From assembly GCA_963799365.1 (NCBI GenBank), contig CAWCWV010000016.1, positions 1-64,000 on the forward strand: DNA of 64,000 bases, in the 5' to 3' direction. The translations under genes and the position numbers were made by a program. Under the pieces are notes generated by a model, which was not told the DNA's origin, did not search any database, and saw nothing but the letters and a program-made list of their open reading frames with translations. This DNA comes from Marinirhabdus sp963799365. Lineage in GTDB: Bacteria > Bacteroidota > Bacteroidia > Flavobacteriales > Flavobacteriaceae. Below, in pieces: positions 20,323 to 29,363 of this stretch (positions are counted from its first letter, which is position 1; each line of letters starts with the position of its first letter).

Positions 20323-21009
20323 CTACAAATCTTGTTCGTTTAATAAATCTGGTCTACGCTCTTGGGTACGCTTGTAAGCCTGATCTTCGCGCCATTCGTC
20401 AATTTTTGGAGTATTCCCACTAGTTAATATCTCAGGAACTTTCCAGCCTTTGTAGTCTGCTGGTCGTGTGTAAATAGGTGGTGCCAATAAATTATCCTGA
20501 AAGCTATCTGTTAAAGCACTGGTTTCATTTCCTAATACACCAGGTAGTAATCTTATGACAGCATCGCATACAATCGCTGCCGCCAATTCGCCACCACTTA
20601 ATACAAAATCACCTACCGAAATTTCTCGTGTTATAAAGTGATCGCGAACCCGCTGGTCTACTCCTTTATAATGACCACAAAGAAGAATAATGTTTTCCTT
20701 TAATGAAAGTTGATTGGCGATACCCTGATTGAGCGTTTCACCATCTGGAGTCATGTAGATGATTTCTTCATACGCTCTTTCGGACTTTAATTTTGAAATA
20801 CATTTATCAATGGGTTCAATCATCATAACCATTCCAGCGCCGCCACCAAATTGGTAATCGTCTATTTGGTTGTAATTATTAGTAGAAAAATCCCGAAGAT
20901 TATGGGTGTGCACCTCTACCAAACCTTTATCTATGGCACGTTTTAAAATGGACGCTTCAAAAGGACTTTTAAGTAATTCCGGGAGTACGGTAATGATGTC
21001 TATGCGCAT
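20323..21009 (-). CDS. trmD: tRNA (guanine37-N1)-methyltransferase
   Basis: A 228-residue SPOUT methyltransferase that makes m1G37 in tRNAs and so prevents frameshifting. Knot-forming and SAM-binding blocks are clear: FGGGAGMVMMIEPI, LLCGHYKGVDQRVRD and EISVGDFVLSGGELAA, then ALTDSFQDNLLAPPIYTRP. The length is normal. It lies upstream of the hydrolase and rplS on the same strand. rimM and rpsP are not nearby. Confidence 0.96.
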   Translation of the reverse strand: MRIDIITVLPELLKSPFEASILKRAIDKGLVEVHTHNLRDFSTNNYNQIDDYQFGGGAGMVMMIEPIDKCISKLKSERAYEEIIYMTPDGETLNQGIANQLSLKENIILLCGHYKGVDQRVRDHFITREISVGDFVLSGGELAAAIVCDAVIRLLPGVLGNETSALTDSFQDNLLAPPIYTRPADYKGWKVPEILTSGNTPKIDEWREDQAYKRTQERRPDLLNEQDL

Positions 21010-21046
21010 TTTTACTGAGTTGTTTATTTAATTAGACTTTTAACCC

Positions 21047-21061
21047 TTCCGAATTTCGGAA
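21047..21061. repeat. CCTTCCGAATTTCGG repeat fragment
   Basis: CCCTTCCGAATTTCGG reappears inverted at 37711-37727 (CCGAAATTCGGAAGGG). The core is palindromic. The 21010-21268 spacer otherwise shows nothing I recognise. Confidence 0.4.
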
Positions 21062-21268
21062 TAAAGAATCTCTTTATCATTAATATAGCTTGCCGAAACT
21101 CACCTTCCCTTTAACTCAGAGGTAAAATCCTGCTATTTCGTTATACACCTTTAGCTGCTAAAGGAAGGAGCTTAAATTGTAATTTTATAAAAACTTTAGT
21201 CTCAAATTCAAATGCTGAGATGCTCAGTGATTCAGTTTTTCTGCGGGATTGTATCGAAGGGCCTCTTT

Positions 21269-22636
21269 TTAAAAAGGTTTTTTGCCTTTATCTTTATTAC
21301 GTTGGTTGAATCCTTTATCGCCTTTGGTTCTTGCCTTTTTGTATTTCTTTTTAATAATACGTTTATAGCTTCCACCTTGGTTTGTTCTGCTATTTTTTTC
21401 ACTTTTTTCGTGAAAACTAGCTCCTCTTTCTTCGGTATCTATTTTATGCGGGTTATCTGCTTCTACAATTTTTGGCTGTTCTTCCCAGGTAAGTTTTTTT
21501 GAAATTTCAACGGCTTCTGGTAGTTCTAAAAGTTCAATCTCAAGATTCATTAGATCTTCAATTGCATTTTTATGAACTTGTTCGGCTTCTGTGCTAAGTA
21601 AAATTGAAGTTCCTTCAGCCTGGGCTCGTCCAGATCTTCCAATGCGGTGCATGTAGTTTTCTGGGAAGCGCGGCGTGTCTACGTTTATTACGTGACTAAT
21701 ATTGTCAAGATCGAGTCCACGCGCCATAATATCTGTCGTGACCAGGATCCTTGTCTTATTTTGATTAAAATTTTCAATGGAACGTATTCTGTAATTTTGT
21801 GTTTTATTAGAATGAATTACAGCAACTTCACTTCCGAAGAATTCATCTAGAATCTCAAAAACCAGGTCGGCACTTTTCTTATTGGGGACAAAAACTAAGG
21901 TTTTAGTATAGGTTTCAGTATCTAGGAGTAGGTCTTTCAGTAAATTTACCTTGGTGTAAAAGTTAGGAACATCATAAGCAAATTGCGTAATGTTATCCAA
22001 CGGAGTCCCGCTAACGGCTACTGAAATAGTAAGCGGATTTTTAAAAAAGCTTGTAATAAATTCAGCTACATCGTCTGTCATGGTTGCTGAAAACATGATA
22101 TTTTGTCGTTGCTCTGGAAGCAATTCGAAAATATTAGTAAGCTGAAACCTAAACCCTAAATCCAGCATAATATCTACCTCGTCGATCACCAACTTCTTGA
22201 TGTTTTTTGGCTTTAAGGCCCTGCTTAATAGTAGATCGTACAATCTACCAGGCGTAGCCACAATAATATCGGCTCCCTGCATCACGAGCTCTTTGTGCTG
22301 ATTAATATTTACGCCTCCATAGACACCAGCAACACGAATAGAACTATATTTTCCAAACTTTTCTATCTCATCAACTACCTGAATAACCAACTCGCGGGTT
22401 GGTACAATCACCAAAATACGAGGATCTATTTCTTTTGAGAACTTTAAGTCATTGAGCAGTGGGAGCATATAGGCGAAGGTTTTACCAGTTCCCGTTTGTG
22501 CGATACCAACTACATCCCGTCCCGACATAACAGGGGAGAAGGACTGTGATTGAATTTCGGTAGGAGTGGTAAAGCCTAAGTCTTCAATTGCGTTTTGCAA
22601 TTGTTTATTTAGCTTAAAATCTTGAAAAGAATCCAT
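21269..22636 (-). CDS. DEAD-box RNA helicase, RhlE-like
   Basis: A 455-residue ATP-dependent RNA helicase. Motifs in order: Q-motif TPTEIQSQSFSP, Walker A AQTGTGKT, PTRELVIQ, ATPGR, motif II DEVD (instead of DEAD), SAT, ARGLDLD and HRIGRSGRA. A basic tail (about 425-455, rich in Lys and Arg) probably binds RNA. The likely role is ribosome assembly or cold adaptation. A minus-strand -7 match TAATTTTG lies at 22653-22660 with TTG 18 bases upstream. Confidence 0.92.
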   Translation of the reverse strand: MDSFQDFKLNKQLQNAIEDLGFTTPTEIQSQSFSPVMSGRDVVGIAQTGTGKTFAYMLPLLNDLKFSKEIDPRILVIVPTRELVIQVVDEIEKFGKYSSIRVAGVYGGVNINQHKELVMQGADIIVATPGRLYDLLLSRALKPKNIKKLVIDEVDIMLDLGFRFQLTNIFELLPEQRQNIMFSATMTDDVAEFITSFFKNPLTISVAVSGTPLDNITQFAYDVPNFYTKVNLLKDLLLDTETYTKTLVFVPNKKSADLVFEILDEFFGSEVAVIHSNKTQNYRIRSIENFNQNKTRILVTTDIMARGLDLDNISHVINVDTPRFPENYMHRIGRSGRAQAEGTSILLSTEAEQVHKNAIEDLMNLEIELLELPEAVEISKKLTWEEQPKIVEADNPHKIDTEERGASFHEKSEKNSRTNQGGSYKRIIKKKYKKARTKGDKGFNQRNKDKGKKPF

Positions 22637-22717
22637 GTATAAAGGCTTTTCGCAAAATTACAACTTTCTATAAAGTTACAAGGGGAATGCTTTACTTAAA
22701 AGCTAGGCGGATAAAAT

Positions 22718-22745
22718 TACAAATCCCAAGCTCCAAATTCCAAAA
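22718..22745. repeat. short heptamer array (TCCAAAT type)
   Basis: Four 7-base units: TACAAAT, CCCAAGC, TCCAAAT, TCCAAAA, in the spacer before the helicase gene. It has the same 7-base period as the rRNA-spacer arrays. Confidence 0.5.
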
Positions 22746-22850
22746 AAGAGAAAAACGCTAAAGTCACAATGGATGTGCGACGCTTTTTTTAAATGAAGAA
22801 TACCGAATTAGTGGATTGAATGATAAAGTTGAAGGTATTTCGAAAAATAA

Positions 22851-23345
22851 TTAAAACAGCTCTTTTTTAGATTTACAACGTGCTATGGAAGCTTTTGCTC
22901 GGTCTAAAGTTGCTTGTTCGAGAGTGTTAAGACCTGCATTTCGATAGTTTTCTATGGCTAGGTCTAGTTTGCCCTGTTGCTCATACATAATTGCGTATTC
23001 GTTATACATAGTGGCTTTGGAGACGCCGGGAATGTTTAATGCCTGATCGAGTAATTCCTTCAATTCTTCCCACTTTTGCAAGGTTGAGAGCAAAACCGCA
23101 TAGTTATAATAGATGGCAGGATACATAGGCGATTTTTCCAAACACATTTTATAAAGCGTTTCACCTTTGTCAAATTCCTTAAATTTCACTTCGTACAAAT
23201 ACCCCAAATGATTGTAGGTTTTACCAAAGTTTGGGTCCAGCTTAATCATTTCTTCCAACGTGTTTTCAGCTTTTTCGTAGTGGCCGTTTTTAATATCAGT
23301 GTTAGCACTTGAGAGCATTTCTTCCAGGCGGGTAATATGGTCCAT
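22851..23345 (-). CDS. tetratricopeptide-repeat protein
   Basis: A 164-residue protein of TPR-like helical repeats, for example YEKAENTLEEMIKLDPNFGK, and later YNEYAIMYEQQGKLDLAIEN. It has no signal peptide, so it is probably a cytoplasmic scaffold. The start is taken at MDHITRLEEML; an ATG 39 bases upstream would add a poorly conserved leader. Its partner is unknown. Confidence 0.7.
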   Translation of the reverse strand: MDHITRLEEMLSSANTDIKNGHYEKAENTLEEMIKLDPNFGKTYNHLGYLYEVKFKEFDKGETLYKMCLEKSPMYPAIYYNYAVLLSTLQKWEELKELLDQALNIPGVSKATMYNEYAIMYEQQGKLDLAIENYRNAGLNTLEQATLDRAKASIARCKSKKELF

Positions 23346-23508
23346 TCTGAATGTTTTTAATGTTTTTGCAATTGCGCCAATCAATATCCAAACCCTAAGG
23401 AAATCCTGGTAGGATTACTTAAGAGTTCATAAACTGGTACTTAAAAATACGAAATTATGCGACTTAATTTCCCAAGCGAAGTAAAAATTTTGGTGTCTTT
23501 TTTCTAGC

Positions 23509-24780
23509 TTAATCGCTCTTTCCATAATTATAACCTTCGTCAGAAATACTGTCATGGGTTTTGTCTGCATCTTCTTCTTCAGCCCCATCAAAAAGACGTT
23601 TAAAAAAGCCGTCTGTCGTGTCGTTTTTACGTTCTTCCCGTCTTTGTTCTCTTCGCTTTTTCCGTAACTCTTGTTTCTCTTCTTTAGAAAGATTAGGGTC
23701 GTTAAAGGCATCTTCAAAATCTATGTCATCGTCGATATCTCCTTTGAAAGCGCTAATCCAGGCGTTTTCAAAAATATTGAAAATGGTAGGCCAAACACCT
23801 GCTTGCGCATTGTTTAAATCTCCTTCAATAGGCACGCGGGTTGCAATGGTGTCGGTTCCTTGATTTTTCAGAATAAATTTAAAGAAACCCACTAGTCCCT
23901 CCCATAAAACACCTAAGATACCATCTTCCTTTCCTATAAGTTTTGAATCTTTAAGCAATGGTTTTATATAACCTTTTAGGTAGCCATCGGCAATGGCAAT
24001 TTCACTAAACATGCTAAAATTCCCTTCTTCAAAATCGATGCCTGCATAGTGACGAGTAAAAGGGTTAAGCGCTGTTACATTTGCGTTTTCCAGACTGAAA
24101 TTTATATTCATATCTGGAATTTCTTTTATAATGTTTACATTTCCGTCGAGCTTTACTGCTCCGCCTCCAATGGAGATACCAGTAGCATTTACTGGAGATG
24201 GTAAAACACGTTCTGTTTCTTTTACATTACGGAGGTTTTTTGCTGTTAAACGAATTTTATCTATTTGCAAATCTATATTTGGATCACTCTCCAACTCAAC
24301 AAATGCAAATTTTCCATCATAGACTTCAAAATTATTTATTTCTAACGGAACAATATCGGTGAGTGCTTTGGTCCAGTCGTCTATATCTGCTTCTCCTTCG
24401 GTAGGGGTTGTTTCCTGATCTTCCAATATGTAAATAACTTCAGGGCTATACATATCAATTTCAGCTACTATTTCTCCGTCGAAAAGAGCACTCCATTCTA
24501 TGGATATATCACTTTTCGGAAATTTCAGAAAAGGTACTTGTGTTTCGGCATTTACCGTGTTAAGATACATTCCTTCAATTACGTAAGCACCTCTATATAA
24601 GGCCATATCCACATCTTCCACTTGCCCATAATAACCCGGAATATCTGCCAACACTTTGTTTATGTAATCCTTTACGTAATAAGGAAGGTAAATTCGCGCG
24701 GCAATGAGCACTATTAAAATTAGGATAGGTATGGTATATCTTTTCTTTTTATATGCTTTACGCTTTTTATTTGTTGTCAT
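23509..24780 (-). CDS. DUF748 / AsmA-like membrane-anchored protein
   Basis: A 423-residue protein with a basic N-terminus, one membrane anchor (about 16-32) and a large beta-rich region with DIPGYYGQVEDVDMALYRGA and INNFEVYDGKFAF, as in DUF748/AsmA-like proteins of the cell envelope. The C-terminus is a charged coil (FNDPNLSKEEKQELRKKRRE) followed by an acidic tail. The role is unknown; related proteins are thought to bridge the envelope or move lipid. Monocistronic. Confidence 0.65.
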   Translation of the reverse strand: MTTNKKRKAYKKKRYTIPILILIVLIAARIYLPYYVKDYINKVLADIPGYYGQVEDVDMALYRGAYVIEGMYLNTVNAETQVPFLKFPKSDISIEWSALFDGEIVAEIDMYSPEVIYILEDQETTPTEGEADIDDWTKALTDIVPLEINNFEVYDGKFAFVELESDPNIDLQIDKIRLTAKNLRNVKETERVLPSPVNATGISIGGGAVKLDGNVNIIKEIPDMNINFSLENANVTALNPFTRHYAGIDFEEGNFSMFSEIAIADGYLKGYIKPLLKDSKLIGKEDGILGVLWEGLVGFFKFILKNQGTDTIATRVPIEGDLNNAQAGVWPTIFNIFENAWISAFKGDIDDDIDFEDAFNDPNLSKEEKQELRKKRREQRREERKNDTTDGFFKRLFDGAEEEDADKTHDSISDEGYNYGKSD

Positions 24781-24844
24781 TCTTAATTGTTCATTTTGAA
24801 CAAATTTCAGTCAAAACCTATTGATTTTCAGTTAAGATACTCAT

Positions 24845-24877
24845 AAAAAAAGCCCGTCCTTATTGGGACGGGCTTTA
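24845..24877 (-). terminator. terminator of the GAPDH gene
   Basis: AAAGCCCGTCC (24849-24859) pairs exactly with GGACGGGCTTT (24866-24876). On the minus strand it is followed by a T-run (plus-strand A-run 24845-24850). Confidence 0.9.
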
Positions 24878-24898
24878 AAATTATTCGTTTTAAAAATT

Positions 24899-26347
24899 CT
24901 AATAATAAGTATATCTTCTAACGTTTGCAATGTATTTTGCAAGTCGGATCACCTGGTGGCTATAACCATATTCGTTATCGTACCAAACATACAATACACA
25001 GTTTTTGCCGTCTTCCGTTACAATGGTAGCGTTGCTATCGTAAATGGAAGGAGCCGAAGACCCAACAATATCGCTGGATACCAACTCATTGTTTATACTA
25101 TATCTAATTTGTTCTACCAAATCGCCTTCCAAAGCATATTTCTTCATAATGGCATTAATTCCATCTATCGAAGTTTTTGCCTCTAGCTCTAAGTTTAAAA
25201 TTGCTAAAGAACCATTTGGTACAGGTACACGAATTGCGTTTGAGGTTAATTTCCCATCAAACGAAGGTAATGCCTTTGTTACCGCTTGTCCAGCGCCTGT
25301 TTCGGTAATAACCATATTTAAGGCTGCAGCTCTACCACGACGGTATTTTTTGTGCATATTATCTACCAGATTCTGGTCGTTGGTATAGGCGTGAATAGTT
25401 TCCAAATGCCCGTGAACGACTCCTAGGCTATCTTCAATTGCTTTAAGTACTGGCGTAATAGCGTTTGTGGTGCATGAAGCTGCAGAAAAAATATCCACAG
25501 TAGCAGGATCGTGTTCTTTATGGTTTACTCCGTGAACAATGTTGGGAACATTTTTACCAGGAGCTGTTAACAATACTTTGCTAGCTCCTTTTGGGACTAA
25601 GTGACGTGCCAAAGCAATGTCGTCTCTAAAGGCACCTGTATTATCAATGATTAAAGCATTGTTGATGCCGTATGCTGTATAATCTATTTCTTCTGGAGCG
25701 TTTGCTGAAATAATATGAACCGTAGTTCCATTAATAACCAACGCCTTGTTTTCTAAATCTACACTTACCGTCCCAGGAAAATCTCCGTGAACTGAATCAT
25801 ACTGCAACAAAGAAGCTCTTTTTTCCAATATGGTTTGATCAATGGCGCCACGAGTTACAATAGCACGTAATCTCATTTGATTCCCTTTTCCGGTGCGGGT
25901 CATTAATTCACGTGCCAACAATCTACCAATACGTCCAAAACCGTACAATACAACATCTTTAGGTGTGATATTTTTTACGTCTTTAGCATCTTTTAATTTA
26001 TCTGATACAAAGGCTAAGGCATTAGCATGTTGGTTATCTTCCAGGTGATACTCGTAGGTAAGTTTTCCTATATCCAACTTTGCAGGGGGAAGGTCTAATT
26101 GGCTGATAGCTTGTGCAATTTCTACACTATCAAAAATTGAAATAGGTTTTTGAACAAACTCGCCGGCATACTCGTGTAAATTTAAAATTTCACTTACATT
26201 ACGGTCTATTAATTGGTTGCGGAAGAGAACCAATTCAATAGATTTATCATACCACAAATCGCTTATGGTTTTAATAAATTCTACTGAGGCCTTTCGGCGA
26301 TCGGTTTGAAAAGACAGTTCTTTTTCATAAACGTCATCAAAACTCAT
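24899..26347 (-). CDS. gap: glyceraldehyde-3-phosphate dehydrogenase with N-terminal extension
   Basis: A 482-residue GAPDH. The Rossmann motif GFGRIGR is at 136-142, the catalytic Cys is in SAASCTTN (Cys292) and the NAD-site YDNEYGY is near the C-terminus. About 130 extra N-terminal residues, mostly helical and without signal peptide, precede the usual ~335-residue enzyme. A long GAPDH type like this is known in Bacteroidota. It interconverts glyceraldehyde-3-phosphate and 1,3-bisphosphoglycerate; whether it favours glycolysis or gluconeogenesis cannot be read here. A -7 match (TATTTTTG, minus) lies at 26405-26412. Confidence 0.92.
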   Translation of the reverse strand: MSFDDVYEKELSFQTDRRKASVEFIKTISDLWYDKSIELVLFRNQLIDRNVSEILNLHEYAGEFVQKPISIFDSVEIAQAISQLDLPPAKLDIGKLTYEYHLEDNQHANALAFVSDKLKDAKDVKNITPKDVVLYGFGRIGRLLARELMTRTGKGNQMRLRAIVTRGAIDQTILEKRASLLQYDSVHGDFPGTVSVDLENKALVINGTTVHIISANAPEEIDYTAYGINNALIIDNTGAFRDDIALARHLVPKGASKVLLTAPGKNVPNIVHGVNHKEHDPATVDIFSAASCTTNAITPVLKAIEDSLGVVHGHLETIHAYTNDQNLVDNMHKKYRRGRAAALNMVITETGAGQAVTKALPSFDGKLTSNAIRVPVPNGSLAILNLELEAKTSIDGINAIMKKYALEGDLVEQIRYSINNELVSSDIVGSSAPSIYDSNATIVTEDGKNCVLYVWYDNEYGYSHQVIRLAKYIANVRRYTYY

Positions 26348-26451
26348 AGTTATGTTGTTTAAAGGCCCTAATTTTTAGATATACCGGGCGGGTTAAATTG
26401 GATGCAAAAATACTATTTTTCAACTTTTAATAATGCAAATTTTCTAAAAAT

Positions 26452-26484
26452 AAACACCCCTAAACTCAAAGTCTAGGGGTGTAT
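26452..26484 (-). terminator. terminator of the HtrA-like protease gene
   Basis: ACACCCCTA (26454-26462) pairs with TAGGGGTGT (26474-26482). The minus-strand 3' side is T-rich. Confidence 0.8.
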
Positions 26485-26512
26485 TTACAAATAACACTGG
26501 TTATGATTTTTT

Positions 26513-27892
26513 TTATCTGAATATGTAAGAGCTTAGTTGACCTTTGTTGTCTACGAACGTAAGTTTCACAGGATCTCCAAATCCGCCTTTTTTCATGATA
26601 TCTTTTACATCGTCAATATTCGTAACGTTTTTGTCATTTACTTTTACGATTACAGCTCCTTTTAAGGCTGTCAAATCCTTAGTTGCTGTACCCGAAACTA
26701 CCACGCCATTGGCTACTCCGAAGGCATCTAACTGTGCTTTATTTGCGTTGCGTATCTCAAGACCTGTGTCTTCAATAGTAAATGTTTCCAGTTTTATTAA
26801 TGTTACCGGAACCGTTCTATTACTGCCATTTCTTTGAACCGTTACGTCTACAACGTCATTTGGTTTTTTTGAGCCTAAGTAACCCACTAAGTCTGAAAAT
26901 TTAGCAATTTTAAACCCATCAATTTGTTTGATTATATCTCCTTGTTTGAGGCCTCCCTTTTCGGCGCCACTTCCTTTTTCAATATCGGCTATGTAAACAC
27001 CTTGAGTAATATCTATCCCTTGCTGTTGGGCATATTTTGTATTGATGGTTGAGATACCAAGAATTCCTCTTTGTACGCCACCAAACTCCATAATATCTTC
27101 TACTACTTTGCGTGCATTGTTGCTAGGTACGGCAAAAGAATAACCCACATAACTTCCAGTTTCTGAAGTAATTGCCGTATTAATGCCAATTAGTTCTCCA
27201 CGGGTGTTTACCAAAGCACCTCCACTATTTCCGCGATTTACGGCAGCATCAGTTTGAATAAAGGATTGGGGATTGCCATCAAATTCATTTAAATCACGTG
27301 CCTTTGCGCTTACAATTCCAGCCGTAACAGTTGAGGTAAGGTTAAACGGATTTCCAACAGCCAGAACCCACTCGCCAATTTTTATATTGTTACTATCTCC
27401 AAACGGCACGAAAGGAAATTCTTCATCGCTATCTATTTTTATCAGGGCAATGTCGGTTTTAGGATCTGTTCCTATTAATTCGGCAGTGTAGGTTTTATTA
27501 TTGTTTAGTGTGACCTGTAATTGTGATGCGTTTTCAATAACGTGATTGTTGGTTACAATATATCCATCTGGTGAAATAATAACACCAGAGCCAGAGCCAA
27601 CCATAGGACGTGCTTGTCCGCCGCCATTATAATACTCCATTAGGTTGGTAGGTTGACGCGTTATTGTTGTATTTTTTACGTGTACTACAGCATGAACTGT
27701 TTTTTCAGCAGCTATTGTAAAATCGGTTTCCATGGCTGATGCCATGGATGTGTAATTGGTAGGAATAAAGGATGTTTCGTCCTGTGTATTGTAAGCTATT
27801 GCAGTTTCGGATTCTATAAAATATTTATAGCCTCCTAAAGTAAGCGCTCCTGCTATAAGCGCAACTAAAAATAATTTTGCGGTCTGTTTCAT
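26513..27892 (-). CDS. periplasmic serine protease, DegP/HtrA family
   Basis: A 459-residue protease with an N-terminal signal or anchor (about 7-24). The trypsin-like domain's triad is visible: His in VTNNHVIENA, Asp in KTDIALIKID, Ser in NRGNSGGALV. Two PDZ-like regions follow (about 280-370 and 380-455). It degrades or refolds damaged envelope proteins. It is monocistronic with its own terminator. Confidence 0.93.
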   Translation of the reverse strand: MKQTAKLFLVALIAGALTLGGYKYFIESETAIAYNTQDETSFIPTNYTSMASAMETDFTIAAEKTVHAVVHVKNTTITRQPTNLMEYYNGGGQARPMVGSGSGVIISPDGYIVTNNHVIENASQLQVTLNNNKTYTAELIGTDPKTDIALIKIDSDEEFPFVPFGDSNNIKIGEWVLAVGNPFNLTSTVTAGIVSAKARDLNEFDGNPQSFIQTDAAVNRGNSGGALVNTRGELIGINTAITSETGSYVGYSFAVPSNNARKVVEDIMEFGGVQRGILGISTINTKYAQQQGIDITQGVYIADIEKGSGAEKGGLKQGDIIKQIDGFKIAKFSDLVGYLGSKKPNDVVDVTVQRNGSNRTVPVTLIKLETFTIEDTGLEIRNANKAQLDAFGVANGVVVSGTATKDLTALKGAVIVKVNDKNVTNIDDVKDIMKKGGFGDPVKLTFVDNKGQLSSYIFR

Positions 27893-28012
27893 ATTCTTTC
27901 AAATTAAATTATACTTAGGTAACATTCAATAAGACGATACTATTGTGTTTTTATTTCGTATTTAACGCACATTTAACAGCTATAAAACTTTAGGTCTCAC
28001 CACCGCAATTTG

Positions 28013-28020
28013 TACATTTG
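28013..28020 (+). promoter_or_regulatory. -7 element of dapF (near-leaderless)
   Basis: TACATTTG ends five bases before the dapF ATG at 28026. TTTA at 27989 stands near the -33 position. Transcription would begin at or next to the start codon. Confidence 0.6.
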
Positions 28021-28025
28021 CACAG

Positions 28026-28802
28026 ATGGAATTTCCCTTTTATAAATATCAAGGTACGGGCAACGATTTTGTAATTGTAGATAATCGCCAATTACTATTC
28101 TCCAAAAATGATACCAAATTGGTCGCAAAGCTATGTGACCGCAAATTTGGCATAGGAGCCGACGGTCTTATCCTTTTAGAAGCACATTCTAATGTAGATT
28201 TTAAAATGGTGTATTACAATGCCGACGGAAATTTAAGCAGTATGTGTGGTAACGGTGGAAGATGTATTACGCATTTCGCCAATTTTTTAGGCTTGATAGA
28301 AACTACCGCTACTTTTGAAGCAATTGATGGTTTACATGAGGCTAAAATTGAAAAAGAACTCATACATTTAAAGATGCATGATGTTGCTGAAATCCAAAAA
28401 GAAGATGGTTTTACATTTTTGAATACAGGTTCTCCGCACCATGTTGAAATGGTTGAAAATTTGTCAGTTTTTGACGTATTTACATATGGCCGAAATATTC
28501 GTAATAATCGCTACGGAAATAAGGGTTCCAATGTAAATTTTGTTGAAGCCCTTTCAGAAAATAAATTTTCAGTTCGCACGTATGAAAGAGGTGTGGAAGA
28601 CGAAACACTTAGCTGCGGAACAGGTGTGACTGCTGTTGCACTTGCCATGCACGCTACTGGAAAAGCGTCTTCAGAAAAAATTATAGTACAGCAACCTGGT
28701 GGAGAGTTGCAAATAACTTTCAGTAAAACAGAAAGAGGTTACGAAAATATTTATTTAATCGGTCCAGCTATTCAAGTTTTTAGAGGTATAATTACAGTTT
28801 AA
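28026..28802 (+). CDS. dapF: diaminopimelate epimerase
   Basis: A 258-residue cofactor-free epimerase converting LL- to meso-diaminopimelate for peptidoglycan and lysine. The catalytic cysteine pair is present: Cys74 in MCGNGGRC and Cys197 in LSCGTGVTAV. The N-terminus FYKYQGTGNDFVIVDNR is typical. It is slightly shorter than the E. coli enzyme (274). The next gene starts one base after its stop. The promoter lies directly against the ATG. Confidence 0.96.
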   Translation: MEFPFYKYQGTGNDFVIVDNRQLLFSKNDTKLVAKLCDRKFGIGADGLILLEAHSNVDFKMVYYNADGNLSSMCGNGGRCITHFANFLGLIETTATFEAIDGLHEAKIEKELIHLKMHDVAEIQKEDGFTFLNTGSPHHVEMVENLSVFDVFTYGRNIRNNRYGNKGSNVNFVEALSENKFSVRTYERGVEDETLSCGTGVTAVALAMHATGKASSEKIIVQQPGGELQITFSKTERGYENIYLIGPAIQVFRGIITV

Positions 28803-28803
28803 A

Positions 28804-29331
28804 ATGCAAACATTACAAGGGAATTTAATACACTTGCGCGCATTGGAACCAACCGATTTGGATTTCCTGTACCAACTTGAAAATGACGAAAAAGTTTGGG
28901 AGGTAAGTAACACCACCAAGCCCTTTTCTAAATTTATTTTAACTGAATATCTGGAAAATTCCCACCGCGATATCTATGAAGTGAAACAACTTCGTCTTGT
29001 AATTTGTGCTGCGGAAGAAAATAAAGCTGTAGGTTTTATAGATTTATTCGATTTTGAACCCAAACATGAGCGCGTAGGTGTGGGGATATTAATTTTTGAT
29101 GTGAAAGATAGGGGAAAGGGATTTGCTGCAGAAGCTTTAAAAATGATAGGGAACTATGCTTCAGTGCACTTAAAAGTGCATCAATTGTATGCAGCTATTT
29201 CAGAAGATAATAAGAATAGCATCAGACTGTTTGAAAAAGTAGGTTACATAAAAACTGGAGAGAAAAAAGATTGGATCATCACTGAAAATGGATTTAAAGA
29301 TGAATGGTTCTATCAATTAATAATAAAGTAA
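28804..29331 (+). CDS. GNAT-family acetyltransferase
   Basis: A 175-residue N-acetyltransferase, RimJ/SpeG-like: LIHLRALEPTDLDFLYQLEN at the N-terminus, the acetyl-CoA loop DRGKGFAAEALKMI and a C-terminal NKNSIRLFEKVGY. The acceptor is unknown. It sits one base after dapF, so it is surely co-transcribed, with mltG next. Confidence 0.85.
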   Translation: MQTLQGNLIHLRALEPTDLDFLYQLENDEKVWEVSNTTKPFSKFILTEYLENSHRDIYEVKQLRLVICAAEENKAVGFIDLFDFEPKHERVGVGILIFDVKDRGKGFAAEALKMIGNYASVHLKVHQLYAAISEDNKNSIRLFEKVGYIKTGEKKDWIITENGFKDEWFYQLIIK

Positions 29332-29333
29332 TA

Positions 29334-29361
29334 ACTCGTACCTCGTAAATCGTATTTTAGA
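29334..29361. repeat. short heptamer array (CTCGTA type)
   Basis: ACTCGTA, CCTCGTA, AATCGTA, TTTTAGA: 7-base units that fill almost the whole gap between the GNAT stop and the mltG start. Confidence 0.5.
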
Positions 29362-29363
29362 AT

